Positions 1 to 13,500 of a DNA stretch of 64,000 nucleotides are shown in pieces; the first letter of the stretch is position 1; the number at the start of each line of letters is the position of its first letter. Position numbers and translations under genes: made by a program. The notes beneath the pieces are model-generated. The model saw only the letters and a list, made by a program, of their open reading frames with translations. It was not told the DNA's origin and did no database searches. The DNA is from Brachypodius melanocephalos (Eukaryota; Chordata; Aves; Passeriformes; Pycnonotidae): assembly GCA_013398615.1 (NCBI GenBank), contig VZSR01001854.1:14083198-14147197 (forward strand). The letters are read 5' to 3'.

Positions 1-1670
1 AATACAGAATAATTCTAACACACAACACTCGTTCCTTAAGGCAAGTATGGTTTCTAATCAAATTGAAAATAAGGACTGCATATATAGATTGTACATTCCT
101 CCTTGGGTTTAGGATAAATATGTCCATACATATAATTTGCAAAACATCATTTCCATTTCAAGCCTATGAAGAGATGGAAACGTGAGGTCCCTCGCACCCA
201 CACGAAGTGAGTTATTCCACTTGTGAAATGGGCTGTATTTCCCATTACTTTGCTGCTGTTATTTTAAATCAGCTACTCAGGAAATAATTATTAAATCTGC
301 AGAATTTAAAAAAATATTATTTTTTAAACTTTTCTCACTGTTTTTTAACCATAAATGAACTGGTAAAGCTCCAAGTGGCCCTAAAATTTCCCTGACTTGA
401 CAGGTGAATGGCTGCAGCATTAGCTCCCCCTTTTTTGACATCATTAGAAACTTTATAAACGTGGAGGGTACCAAAGGCTGTATTGTATTTGTAGTCAGTT
501 AAAAACAGAAGGACACTTTAAAATAGGTAGAGTGTGTAAAATTTTTTCCTGGTTTTTACAGAGGTGAGTTGTGGAAGGAAAATGATAGAGCTAAGTGATC
601 TTGAACTGAGAAATCAAGTAATTAAATTTGGTAATTTAATTTAATTTTGTGGTAAAATAATTCAATTTTGTGGTAAAAATAAAACAATTGCTCTATTTGG
701 AAGTAACTTTTTACTCCCTCACATCACTACTGTCCTTCAGAATAAGAAGACTAGGAAAAAATACGATGTGCAAAAGAGGTTGGATCATAAACATATTTAC
801 TAATGGTATCTCTTAATTTCAAAAGACGATCTCAAATTCTAAATCAAAAAAATGAAACAGATTTTTCACCAACTTATTTTAAGTTCAATATGGAGGGTCA
901 TGAAATACTTCAGCTTGTTATTGGAATGTGAAATCATCACCTCAAAGATACAGCCCCCAGTGAGACCCATGAGATTACAAATGAATTGTCTACAGCAGCA
1001 GTGTTCTTGTAATTCTGATTTCTCTCTCCTCTCCATACCCACAGACCTCCAGAGGGAAAAACCTCAGCAAGAATGTGTGAGTGCAAAGGGGTCTAAAGAA
1101 GATTCAGCTGGATCTCTGCCCACTTGAGAATGTATGGGGGCCCTTTCATCATCTCCTTGGTTGAATCCAGAGGGCACTGGACTGTAACATTGCTTGATAC
1201 TGAAGGCTGCAAGGGCTCTACATAATAAAGACAACCGCTGACTTCTGTCTCAACACACCCAACAAACTCCCTCCAGACAGTAAAGGTACCAGTACAAAAG
1301 GGCTGTTCTTCCTTACTGGCTTAGCATAAAAACTACATTAACTATCTGCCATTGTGAGTACACAACTAAAAGTACAATTTTTAAGCTCATTAATCGTATT
1401 ATTCATACTAAAGTTTTTATCTTTACAATAAGAAAATCTCATAAAAAAGCACCCCTGATCAGCAAATACTCAATACAGAATTTTCCATCTGGGATAACAA
1501 CTGAACAATGTCTTCATTCTTATAAACCCTTGAGAATTAAAGTAAAAGAAACAGCATATTATTTTAGATGTCAATTTTACAGATTTGACAGTGTGAATCC
1601 TAAAGGGTTTTTGTCTTCTCTTGAACACTTATTCACTGAGAGCAGTTTGGCAGAGATCCTGACGAGGAGC
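1..1670 (-). other. DAP: DAP 3' untranslated region (left limit unknown)
   Basis: Sequence following the DAP stop codon on the minus strand; the exon continues into it. I find no AATAAA on the minus strand here. The only near-canonical signals are two overlapping ATTAAA hexamers at 635-645, without an obvious GU-rich element after them. The true end may therefore be there, at another weak signal, or beyond the left edge of the window. No other gene, repeat family or RNA gene is recognised in this stretch; short frames on either strand look like chance. Confidence 0.6.
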
Positions 1671-1790
1671 TCATTTGCGAGGCTGGTGGATGTGCTGTTT
1701 GACATGCTGTGGGTGAGGAAGCTTCTCCACAGAAGGATGTGGTTTCTGATGAGCCACCTGAGCTGCAGCTGGAGGGAAGTCCTTATCACC
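1671..1790 (-). CDS. DAP: DAP exon 4, coding part and stop
   Basis: Begins after the acceptor gttcaaacag| at 1791-1800 and encodes GDKDFPPAAAQVAHQKPH, then a more divergent tail ending HIHQPRK and TGA at 1673-1671. The first part is identical to human DAP1. The tail after HQKPH is two residues longer than in human and differs between PSVEKLPHP and QHVKQ, while the terminal H-I-x-Q-P-R-K is kept. The strong conservation of the end fits the report that the Dap C-terminus enters the ribosomal exit tunnel. That role is known for the family and not shown by this sequence. Confidence 0.97.
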   Translation of the reverse strand, partial: GDKDFPPAAAQVAHQKPHPSVEKLPHPQHVKQHIHQPRK

Positions 1791-4700
1791 CTGTTTGAAC
1801 AACACAGCAGGAAAAGTTTAAGGAATCTTAAAAGTGTACTTTCCAGTTCAAATTGATGTAAGTTCTAAAAAAATGTGAAAATCAGATGGAAAATAGTGTT
1901 GCATGTTACTTTGTTACATGTGTACCCTTGTACACATTCTATGTTTTTATTCTTTTAGCCAACTTCAAAATTTTTCTTACGCAAGCTTCACTTCTTCCAG
2001 TTATACACACTATCCAACAATAAAGTATCTTAATGTGACCCTGGGGAAAAAACCAAAATATTCCTATCTTCAGATGTGTTTGTTTCAAAAAGCCACTAGG
2101 AAAAACAGACTATTTTAAAAGTAAGGTAAGGCAGGATGAAAAATACCTGCTCGAAAAGCCTGCTGTTGGAATCAGAATTGTAGAATGACCTGTGTTGGAA
2201 GAAACCTTAAAGATCATCCAGTTCCAACACCAATACCATGGGCAGGGACATCTTTCACTAGACCAGGTCACTCAGGACTCCATTGAGCCTGGCTTCGAAC
2301 AATTCCAGGGATGGGGCAACCACAACTTCTCTGGGCAATCTGTTCCTGTGCCTCGCCACCTCCACAGTAAAGAATCTTTCTTAACATCTGATCTAAACCT
2401 ACTCTTTCAGTCTGAATCCACTCCCCCTTATCCTGTCATTCCATGCTTTTGTAATGAGACCCTCTGTGTTTTTCTTGTAGGCTCCTTTCAGGCAATGGAG
2501 CCCAAAGCCATCTCTTTTCCAGGCTAAACATTGCCAGTTCTTTAGGAAGAAAGCAGGATCTAGAATTACTTATGACTCAAATCTTAGGGATGGCTGGCTT
2601 TTAAGTTCAACCTGCTCTTTTAACCAGGTCTGCTAGTGTTAGCTCTCAGCTGCTGCTGTTGGGCAGTCTCATTCCAGGTGAAACCCATATGTCACCTATT
2701 TACCATTGCCATTTCTAGGGTCAGTCCCAGGAGGCTTTCAAAAGGCAACAGGAAACAAATACTATCCATGCTCAGGGACAGGGGGACAATAGCACCACAA
2801 CTTTCCCCTTCAGAAAGTGGGACAAACACATTACATGCCAGAAACCCTGGGCATTCCACTGGCTCACAGGGCAACAATCTTACACCATTTTATTTTGGTT
2901 TTGTTTTAATCACTATGTTAACTTCTTACTTTTTGTATTTTTTTCTCTACTCCAACTTGCTTCCAATTTTCAAGGATCTGCTCTCCTCAGATTCGACATT
3001 TTCTACCTTCTCTCCCCTGATGCTGCCAATTGCCCATTCCTCATGGCATCAGCTCACTCCTTCCACCTATGGGATCTGACACAACTACAGATCTTACAGT
3101 AAACTACACCATAAACCTATAAATAAGGTAACCACCACATAAAGCCATGATAAAAACCCTGCCACAATGCACAAATTACTGATCATATGATTAATGGCTA
3201 GTTAATACTAGGGATTTACAGGTCCTGCCTGCTCTCAAAGTCCAGGGAATAACACCCTGAATCTCAAGTACCTCAAGGCACATATGGCAGCTGAAACACA
3301 CTATCTTCAGGCATGTATCCTTACAGGCAGGAAGGTTGCTCCTCATCACAGATCAAGCTACAGCAGCAGTTTAATATGCAGCTGCTTCCAAAAGAAATGA
3401 ATACAGTAATATCTAGCCTAGATATAAAAAGATGATCCAATAAACTTAAAGTGCTAAAATTCAAAGAAAAACGGTGGAAATAATTTCAATGAATAATTTC
3501 AATTTCACACAAACCCAGAAAGAATGCTCAAAGGGCCTTACATGAATATAGAAAACACAAAGCCTCTTCTCACAAAAGAGAAAGGGGTATGAAAAAGATT
3601 AATTTTGCTCTGATTGGCAGTAATTCTGAAAAGCTTACAGTACTTTTGATATGATTGAGAGAAATTTACTGATAATCTTACCCTAGCAATGACACCGGAG
3701 ATGAACACCGCAGGCTTAGGTGGGCTGAAAAAAATACGAGGGATTATTCGTACCAGTTATTTAGAAGGTAAAAATGAAAAGGAAATCACACATACAATGC
3801 AAAAAAAGGTAACATTTTTGGAAACCGATTAATGTTTCAAATAGACAAGACAAATTTCCTCTTCAAATGACTACTGCCTTAGTAGTGCTTACCACAGCCA
3901 AAACCAGACCTGTAGGGTTTGGCTGCTATTACTTCACATTGATTGTGACAGCAGTAAGAGGCTAGTCCAACAATACTGCTTCTTAAAGCTGAGTCTTTGT
4001 TTGCATTGGTTTCTTAATCCTTAAATTTTATACATAAACTGCCAGCAGTACTTTCGGCTTAGTGTATTTGTATTGCACAGTGAAAACTGTAGCTGGACTA
4101 AAGTCACTGCTGCATTAGAGAATAAAATAAATTTCAAGTTTACATCTGTCAACGGAACGAATGAGGATTCTGAGTCTCAGGAAGAGCAACACTCTACTTT
4201 AAATCATATATTTTCAAGCAGGTAGTCTACTCTATTACAAGAAAAAGAAACGTGTCTGTAATCAAACAGATATTAAAAACCACAAAGTTTTTCCTGGTTT
4301 CTCATTTGCAGACCCTCCATCCACACCAACAGGAATAGACCCTCCACAGCTGGAGCTCTCTAAAGCTTGGTCAGCACGAGCTATTGTGGGTCACTGATCT
4401 CCTGAACCTCTGCCTGGAGGCCACAGCACAGCCACATCCAACTGCCTGCCCTGCTGGCATTACAGTGTCTGAATTATAGACATTCAGCAATCTCAGCACC
4501 TCCGTGGCAAGTAAAACCACACATCCCATGGAGTCTGCAGAAGGGTTGAGACCTGGAGCTCCAGCAAATTCCCACAATAGAGGTAATTCTCCTGTGAGAA
4601 AACCACGTAACCCGAGGCACTGCAAAGGGAAGCAGAGTGAGGAGGTAAAGATGTCCCTTTCCCTGAGAACATCTGTAACTGGGGACTCAGAGCAGGTGGT

Positions 4701-7486
4701 TCATTAACCTGGACCACAAGAAGGGTTCTACCCTGAGATGTTACTGCTCACGAGGTTGGAACAACACAAAGCATACACAAATCAAGTGACTTATTAGAGG
4801 AATGACAGTGATTGCTATGATGCACTTTACAACTACACAGCTTGTAAAAATTTATTAACATGATGATGTGCAAAGTTAAGATAACAAGCAGCACAGTATT
4901 AGGCCTTATATAATGAACTCATAAATATTGCCTGAGCCCTGTTTAAGTCACAGTACTGCTACTCAGTCTCTGAACAGCCTGGTTATTTAATAAGGCTCAG
5001 CTTCCCTCCTAGAAATTTTTAAAAAGTCAGAAAGAGAAAGACAAGGTTAGAAAAAAAGGAGAAAGGAAGAGAGTTCTGCTCTAAAATACTTCCATGGAAG
5101 AGTAACAGTGATATTTCCTGTAATGAGAAATAACATTTTGATAGCTTTATTAGACTTTTTCAATCCAATTTTCTGTCAGTACAAACTAATAACAAGCAAA
5201 GATCAATAGCAAAACACTTCCATTTCATTCTAATTGTACTGAGCCAATTAGTATGTTACAGTCTGCATGAGACTTACTGGATGCTGAGTAACAAACTCAA
5301 AAAAATAACTCTGACTGAGAAAATACAGATGTACTGCAGTGGCTCAAGGTATGATTCACACACACCATGACATTACAAAGGAAATGAACAATAAATGAGG
5401 AAAAAGAAAGTATGGCAATTTATTCTTTAACTATACATGGAATCTGGCTTTAGTCACACTCAGAGAAACAGTTTTTTCCTTGACACTGTATTATTAACAA
5501 TACTGGATAGTGAAAAGTCAAATCAGATGGATTTTTAAAAACATTCTTAACATGACCTTTCAATGTTCATTATGCTTGGATGATGCATGAAATTCAAATC
5601 AGCATTTCCCCAACAGAGCCTGTATTTGCTGAATATGCCACGAGCTGTTCACCAACTACCACACTGTATTACCTGCTGTGTGGTTCATAATTCTTGCTTT
5701 AAGAACAAGTGCAATGCTCCATGGCTTTGGCCAAGAATGACAACCAGAAGGAATCTCTTGCATAATGGTCACTTTGAACACATCTTTTACCACTGCAAAT
5801 TGCAAATCTTCTCAGGAAGCCTGGTCTCCTGTTGAAATGTCATGCTATTAATATTTGAAGGACCCAAAATTGCAAGCGTTAAGTCTCCCAAGAACATGAC
5901 AGAGCTGGACAGAGTTAGAATCTTTGCAGATTTCTGTACTTATTTTAATTTAACTGTATGTTCTTTTGTCTCAGGAATTAGGCTGAAGATCCTGTAAAGA
6001 TCATTGTCATTTTCAGGTAAGCTAAAGTAGAGTCTGAGGTTTATGCTTCAGGTAGTGTTTCAGAAGCAACTAGCACATCTTTATAAAGAATACAGAAGTC
6101 AGCAGTACCATTTTCCTAGTAAAAACTATGTTCTTCAGACACAAAGCATTTATCTTGAACACTATCATGACATAACATATTCAGTCTTGTTTGTATGCAA
6201 TGGGTTCTGTGACTGTCTTTAGTTACACTGCCTTAGAAACAGGACACTGATTAGGGCTCTCCCACAGGTGTGTGGTAGACACCAGAACACCTCACTTAGG
6301 GTTCATGTGGCACATTCTAGGACAGTGCTGACACACAGGGAACAATCTAACAGGAAATCAGAGTTGCAAAAGGTATCTACTCCCAGATGCAGCTGGAACA
6401 GTTTTCTCCTTGACTTTCGCCCTTGTTTGCCATCTCCATGGATTTTTTGACTGGACTCTTCCTGCTTCATACTACATTTCCAGCTTTTTAAATGGAAGAA
6501 CTAATGGGAACGCTGACCTGGCTTCCAGCTCAAGTGCCTCTATACCCTCCATCCATAAATATCTTGCAGAAACCCTGGCATTTGTTTCTGGCTGCCCCAA
6601 GTTTCCATGATGAGCTGCAGGTGCACACGGTAATGAGGCTTCACCTCTCTATTTAACTCATTAAACAGGCAAAATGCTTCACTCCTACAGAAGACACATC
6701 CTAATAAGAAGCTCATTTCCATATATTAATTATCCTGTAGCAGGGAAAAAGACAGAAAGCTGGCTAAAAATGAGAATGATTGAGTGTGTCAGTATTTATG
6801 TCCTGTGTCAAGCCACTGGCTTTCCTTACATTTTTACCAGATTACATTGTTTCAGAAAAAATCTTTTAAAAATTAATATTATTCATTATCTTAGATGATC
6901 TATAGAACCAGAACCAGGCCAGAGCATATAATCACACGTCTGTACTAAAGAAGAATTCGATAGATCAGAGAAAGGCCTGGATAATCAGTCACTGATTCAT
7001 GCTTTAATTTCATTCTTAATGAGAGAAGTCTTTCCACAGATGAACTTTGTCATAATAAATTCAATCTCTACCCCCAGACTCCCAAACCATGGACTTTTGT
7101 GGACCCAGATTAGCTGCCAGGACCATAACTCGGTAATTGCACTCTGAGACATCTACTGGGATTGCAGTGTTGCAACATCACTCATGATCTTTCCCAAGAA
7201 CCTCCTGAAAATAGAAACAAAGATGGAGAACAGGCACAGGCTATCATTGCTACATTTGTAAAACACTTTTAAATGCTTTAAATTCTGTTGGTGTTTTATG
7301 CAAAGCACAACCTACATTTCCAGTATTTTGTAAACTGTGATGGTTGTTCTGAGGATATACTTAATCTGATGAAAATCGGTTTGACAGATGTTGTTTTGAA
7401 GATGCAGCACTCCTTTGTCTACTGTTACTCTTTGGTATCAGTAAACAAGAAAGCAAAAAATTTTCTGACAAAAACTATTTAGTATA

Positions 7487-7532
<46 letters not shown>

Positions 7533-10500
7533 CCTTACACTATTTAATGCATACATTTATTTAAAGTTAATTAATAGCCACAGCTGATACTGTGTAAGGA
7601 ACACAGTTTTGTGTTTGCCGAGACTGGTCAGTGTTTGTGTCAATACTTTCAGAACAAATCCTTATTTTGTGATAACATATGGAGAAAAAGAACACATCTG
7701 TTAAGATCTAAACGTTCAGAGAACTTACCCTGATCTTACGTGTGCGATGCTGCACCTGTTTAACATCACATTCTCTACTGGATTAATTTATCCTGCCTCT
7801 TCAAATAGAATAAAGATTTCTATTATTTCATAATACTTAGCTTGAATAAGATCTTTATCTGACAGGGAAGATAAATCACAAAGAAGATGAAATAACTTGA
7901 AGAGATGATTAACTAGATGAAACGAGGCATTAATAACACTAAAATCTTATGCCTTCACCTTAGAGGGATTGGTTGAACTGAAGTATGACAGACATACTGT
8001 AAAGACAAACACAGTGACACAGGAGATACTGTGAAATCTCCTAGAGGCCACGGAACACACATAGGCCAGATGAGTATTTATCCAACTCCATTAAAACAGA
8101 GAAACTGACTGAATCAGTTTTCTAATTTAACAGGGAAATTTACAGTTAACTGTATCTCTATCTATATAGGCAGTGAATGTATGCACACATGTGCAGAGGC
8201 TGTGCATGTATACTCACAGAGATTACACATATTCACAGCTCTTTCAGAGTGGTTCCAATCCAAATGGATTGGATCTAATGCCGGCTTCCAGCAGCAGCTT
8301 AAACAGCACATCCAATCTGGAGGAAGGACTGTGAGCACTGCTCATAGTGCCATCCAAACCAAAGGGCTCCATTCAGAGTCGACAAAACCAGGAAACACGC
8401 ATAAGCATCGTTCCTGTCCACATGTACATAAAAGCTCCTAAAATGGGAGCTCCTAAAAATTTCTAAAATGGGTCTCACTGCAGCCAGGGAGTGCAGAAGG
8501 TGAGTGCCTCATGTACACTGGTGATCAGAAAAACCAAAATAACATACCAAGATAAAGAAAGAACGAGAAAAAGCAATAGTAAAAGTAGTACCTCACAGTT
8601 TACCTCAATTAAAATATGGTACTCAGGCCAGGAACACCATAAGTAAAGAACTAGAGCAAAAAATATAGATGGAAAAAATAGCAGAGAGAGCACAAAGAAT
8701 CCACATAAGGAGAGAGCTAAGAACTATTAGCGTACAGTATACAGAGGAGTAAGTAATATTGCTCTCATTTATCTTCTTTACAGTATAAGGAGAAAGTGAC
8801 ACTGGCAGAAGACTACATTTAAAATTATTAAGAGCAGATACCTTTAAAATACAATTAAATGTAGAACCTCCTGAAAAAAAGGCATCAATCTCAAAATTTC
8901 CACTATGCCAACACTCAAAACAGGTTAGCCTAATTTAAAGGGGACAAAAGTACATGGATGCAAAGCTTTTGTTAGACTGGATGATTTTTTTTGGTCAAAA
9001 TATGTTACACGAAAGTTAAATCATTAAAACTGCGTTAAACTAATTTTCTAGTTGGAATGATTCATATTTATGATTAAAGAATAGGAATGATTCATATTTA
9101 TCTTTTAATACTTGTGGGAATTAATGGTATGTCTTACCATTGGTGATCAGCTTTTGCTCTTCTAAGTAAGCCTGGCAAACAGATATATGGAATCTATAAA
9201 TACGTGGTTTTTGAAGACTTTGGAACCACAAAGTACTTAATTTTTAACTATCTAAGAATAACGCTGGAATTTGTAACTTGGTGATTTAATCAAATCATCC
9301 AGTGGCACGTATTGCAACTCCTACTTTGCTTATAGCTCTGGAAAGCAAAGGAGCAATTTCTGTGACAGGCATGGAGAAAGAAGAAATTCCTGCAAACCAG
9401 AGATTACAACACAGAACCTGGAGCTGCACCCAGCTCCCTGACCCGTCAGGCAAAGGCAGCACACAGACAGTGTACTCTTGCTCCTCCAGCACCCCAAAAC
9501 AGCAACGACTTGAAAAGTGAGCAGAACCTTCCACTGATCAGCTTGCTCTTTATTTCCCTGCTCATTTCCAAATAAACACCATTCACTTTCCTCACAATTA
9601 GCTTAGGCAGGTGAAATGAAAACCCTATATGAAATGCTATGATCTGCAGTTACCCACTGATCCCCCCAACTGCTCCCTAATGAGACCAAGGTTTGTAGGT
9701 TTTTACTTTTTCCTGGCATGATATTCACTCCATGAACAGAAGGTTCCCCTAGTATTCTGAGCAGAATTTCCTTTTCAGTCAACAAAACTTCATACCTTAA
9801 TCCTGCCCTTCTATCTCTGCAACTGAAAGTATTGTTCCCTGTTCAAATCATCCAGCTTAATCTTCAAGGTTGTTTGGGAACTTGTATTGTCTGGTTATGA
9901 AAAATGAACATTAACTAGTCTTAGTTTCCATCTAACGCCTCTCTAAAGATGTCCAGATATGTCATTACAGGGGTGCTTATTTGAATTTACAGAGTTGCCT
10001 TTGATTTCGGCATTGTCTGCAAAAATAAATTCCAAGATGATTAAAACCACACTGAGGTGATTAAAATCACACTTCTCAGCAACAGAATAAAACTAACAAG
10101 CACCCTGCTCATCAGCTTGCTTGAAATAATTTCCCGTTGGTTATAATATGTTTAGGTTATTAATTTTCTGGACAGAAAAGTAATAATTAGTCTGACTGAC
10201 TACCAGAGGGAAACGTTTTAGTTGATTGCATGGGGACATACAGTATCTGATATTCTATAAAAATTTATTGTGTTGAGATCATTTATCTGACAGAGCTTTC
10301 AGATCTTTAAGATCATCCACAGGATGGCACTGTTGAACCTCAGAGTCTCCTGAAGACGAAGTAGGGAACAACCTCAAAAACATCCAGGTGCTGCAGCAAA
10401 TACTAAAATAAGTAAAAAGCAGTACTTCTCCTTGATGAGAAATCTTGACAAAACAGTACATACACAAATACACACATACCTACAGGCACTACTTTGGGAT

Positions 10501-13500
10501 ACAATTTTCTTGTCCATGTGCCCTGATACACCCCCAAGAGAACGCAATGCTCCATCAGAAAATTTTAATTACTATTTGTTTTGCTATTCACATACAAGCA
10601 AATTGGGTGTCCTGATCTTTTAATGAGGTGGTAAATGACTGGCCATTACATTTAATAGAAACTGATTGGCGTTCATTATTCTTACATTCACTATTAAGGC
10701 ATTGCAGCATATGGCCTGATTAATCTCACCAGCCTCTCATTCATCTTTGGTTTTAGTTCATGTATAACCCATAAAAGGAAATTATTTAAGAAAGAGATCC
10801 ACCATCTCTTATCTATATTGTTGTACATGATATTGCTATCAGAGAATAAATTTCTCTTTCATGCTGTCTTCTGACCACAAAATGAAGATTTAAGCGTTTC
10901 ACCTTTTCCATAGACTCAGAGGATTTAGAAATAGTCCGCAATTCTCCAACTGCTGGTTGATTTATAAAGGTTCCTCTCTGTTATTGCAGTATCTCCCCCA
11001 GCTCTTAGTGAACACCAATGACCAACTTTTCACATACAGCAACTGCAGCATTAGCCCACTTAATAACCTGCAACTACTTAACTGTGGAAAAAAGAGAGGT
11101 ATGAAAACTGACACAAAGTAGTGCTTAAATGGTGATGCAACTCAAAGGGAATTCTAAAATAAGGAATGAAACAGGGTAGACTTTAAGCATTTGCAAAATT
11201 ACCACAGACTGTGGTTCAAAAGGAAGAGAAGACCTAATCTTCTGTGTGTTTGTCAGGTGCTGAAGAGCATCCCTGTGCATGTTCCCATGACAGCAATGCA
11301 CTTACATGCTGAGAGTATCATGACCATGGGCTGTACTGCAGTGTCTTGGCTACAGAGACACAGGAGCCAGTTGTGGCACTGTTGTGCTCCTCTGTCTCTC
11401 AGCAGATGAAAGATGGAGTGCAACTGGAAGAACAGTTTGATGCTGTACTAGGAATATAGGATGTCAGTGCAGTGAGAAAAACACAAGAAGGTAGAAGCTG
11501 AGAAGGTGAAAATCTTACCATTTCTGCCCAGGTGAAGCTATGTTTGTCTCAGAGCCACACAGCAGTGGCCCAAGATTTCCTAACCTTTTCCATTAAGAGT
11601 TCATGACCCAAATCTTGCTTTCCAGCATTTCACAGTATTAATCATTCAGTAGATGTGCACCTTTCACTCTCCTACTGCTTTGAGCAACTGCAGTATCATT
11701 TTTTATTATCCCCAAAACCACTGCAGACATGAAGTCCAATATGCAGGCATCTGCACGTGCATAAATACCACATCACCTTCCACAGCCAAGCAGCTGTTCT
11801 GAGGAACTTTCTCACCCCAATTTTACACTGTGCATTCTGAATGGTTTCCATTCTACAGTTGAACCCTACTGTTACATGAATCTCTCCAAAGCAAACATCT
11901 CTGCCCATAGCACAAGAGACCATGAGGAAATTCTTGACCATTTCAATAGGCCACTCCTGAGGAAGCTCTGAACATAATAAAGGATGTTGTTGGAAGGTCA
12001 TGAAGATACTCTGGTACTATCAGATCCCAGCTGAAGATTTTGTAAGCTGACTGTTCTTGGCCAAAAACTTGCTTTAGTTCAAACCCTGCCAAAGTTATCG
12101 ACACAATTTTCCCTATTCTCCAGCAGCAAGTGGAGCCATAAATCATGTCATCCAGACATAGAAAACATTCTTTAAGTATGCAGTTTTATATTCAGAGCTC
12201 ACATAGGAGCAACACAAGATGGAATTAAGAAATGTTTTTAACTTAACAGCTTACTTTTAATAGCAAGAAACCCCCTAGTCCCTAAGACACTTAGCCCAGA
12301 TAGGTTTTTACTGTGACACAAGACAAGGAACAAAGTTCTCTCCAAGGGATTCAGACACGGGTGTATCTTTGTTTAAAAGAACTTGGTGAAGTATAATTTC
12401 TCCACAGAGAAGCTGACCTCCATCGACCTCAGAGGAAGCAACCACTCGATTCCTCTACTACCATTACCATGCCTGTGCTGAGAGGTGGCAGCTGGAAAGG
12501 AAGCATCATTTTCCATCCAGTCACCTGAACACCATCAGAAGAGGCTGTTTCTTCCTTCCATATTAATCTTAAGGGTTTAATCTGGACAGTCAATATCAGA
12601 TATTGCTACAATCATCTGTGAAACTTCCACTCAGTGGGACTGGGACTTGGTGCCATGAAAATACACGGAAAATAACCCTGAGGAAATCAATAGCAATGGG
12701 ATTCAAAGCATTGTAATCTGAAGGATGTCAAGAGGAGTTCTTAAACACTAACCTTTCACTCTGTGTGAAATAAATGTCTAGCTTTGTAAAGTGATAATAG
12801 AAGCCATGACAATTCAAATGGGTAACAGATCAATGTGCTGTTAAATCTGAATATAGTACTAAAGTGGTACCCATTCATTTCAATGGGATGTAGAAATCTT
12901 AAAGGAACTACAAACTCCTGAATGTCAATACCACTAGTGATTTTTCTGTTAATCAAACAAGAATGACTGCTACTTTTCTAGTTCAGTCTCCTAGATCTGC
13001 CACTTCCTGGTGTTCTATTTGTTTGAATGGTTTTTAATTGCTTCAATGACAGCAAAAGCATTTCATTTCTTTAAAGGAGCACCATAGCACCTGCAGGATG
13101 GCAGCTGCCCACCTGGCAGCATTACCTTCTACCATATAGAGCAGGATTAGACTACATTTTTTCTGTTTATGATGCACACGTAGCTTTGTTTCTTTACTTT
13201 GCTTCTATGGGACAAATAGATCAGCGTCTCTGAGGAATGAAAACAAAACATACATGCATAGTCTCAGCTGAGTTTACATTTATTAAGCAGCAGCAGTACC
13301 AGTGGTACTTTATGCTGCGAGTTTGTACTAGGATTTTATATTGGTCATTTCCAGGAACAGCACAAGAGAAAAAAATGAAGATGCACTAAAAATTACTCAT
13401 TTGACTTTATCAACTACCTGGTGGTATAGTTCTGGCTAGAGTACTGTCTAAAGCTACATTTCTGTACTTCTAGCTGAAGGATGTCCTCAGCAAGAACACA

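Noticed and set aside
1530..1856. 108-codon + strand frame
   Set aside because: It overlaps DAP exon 4 on the opposite strand; the minus-strand reading has clear homology and splice sites, this one has none.
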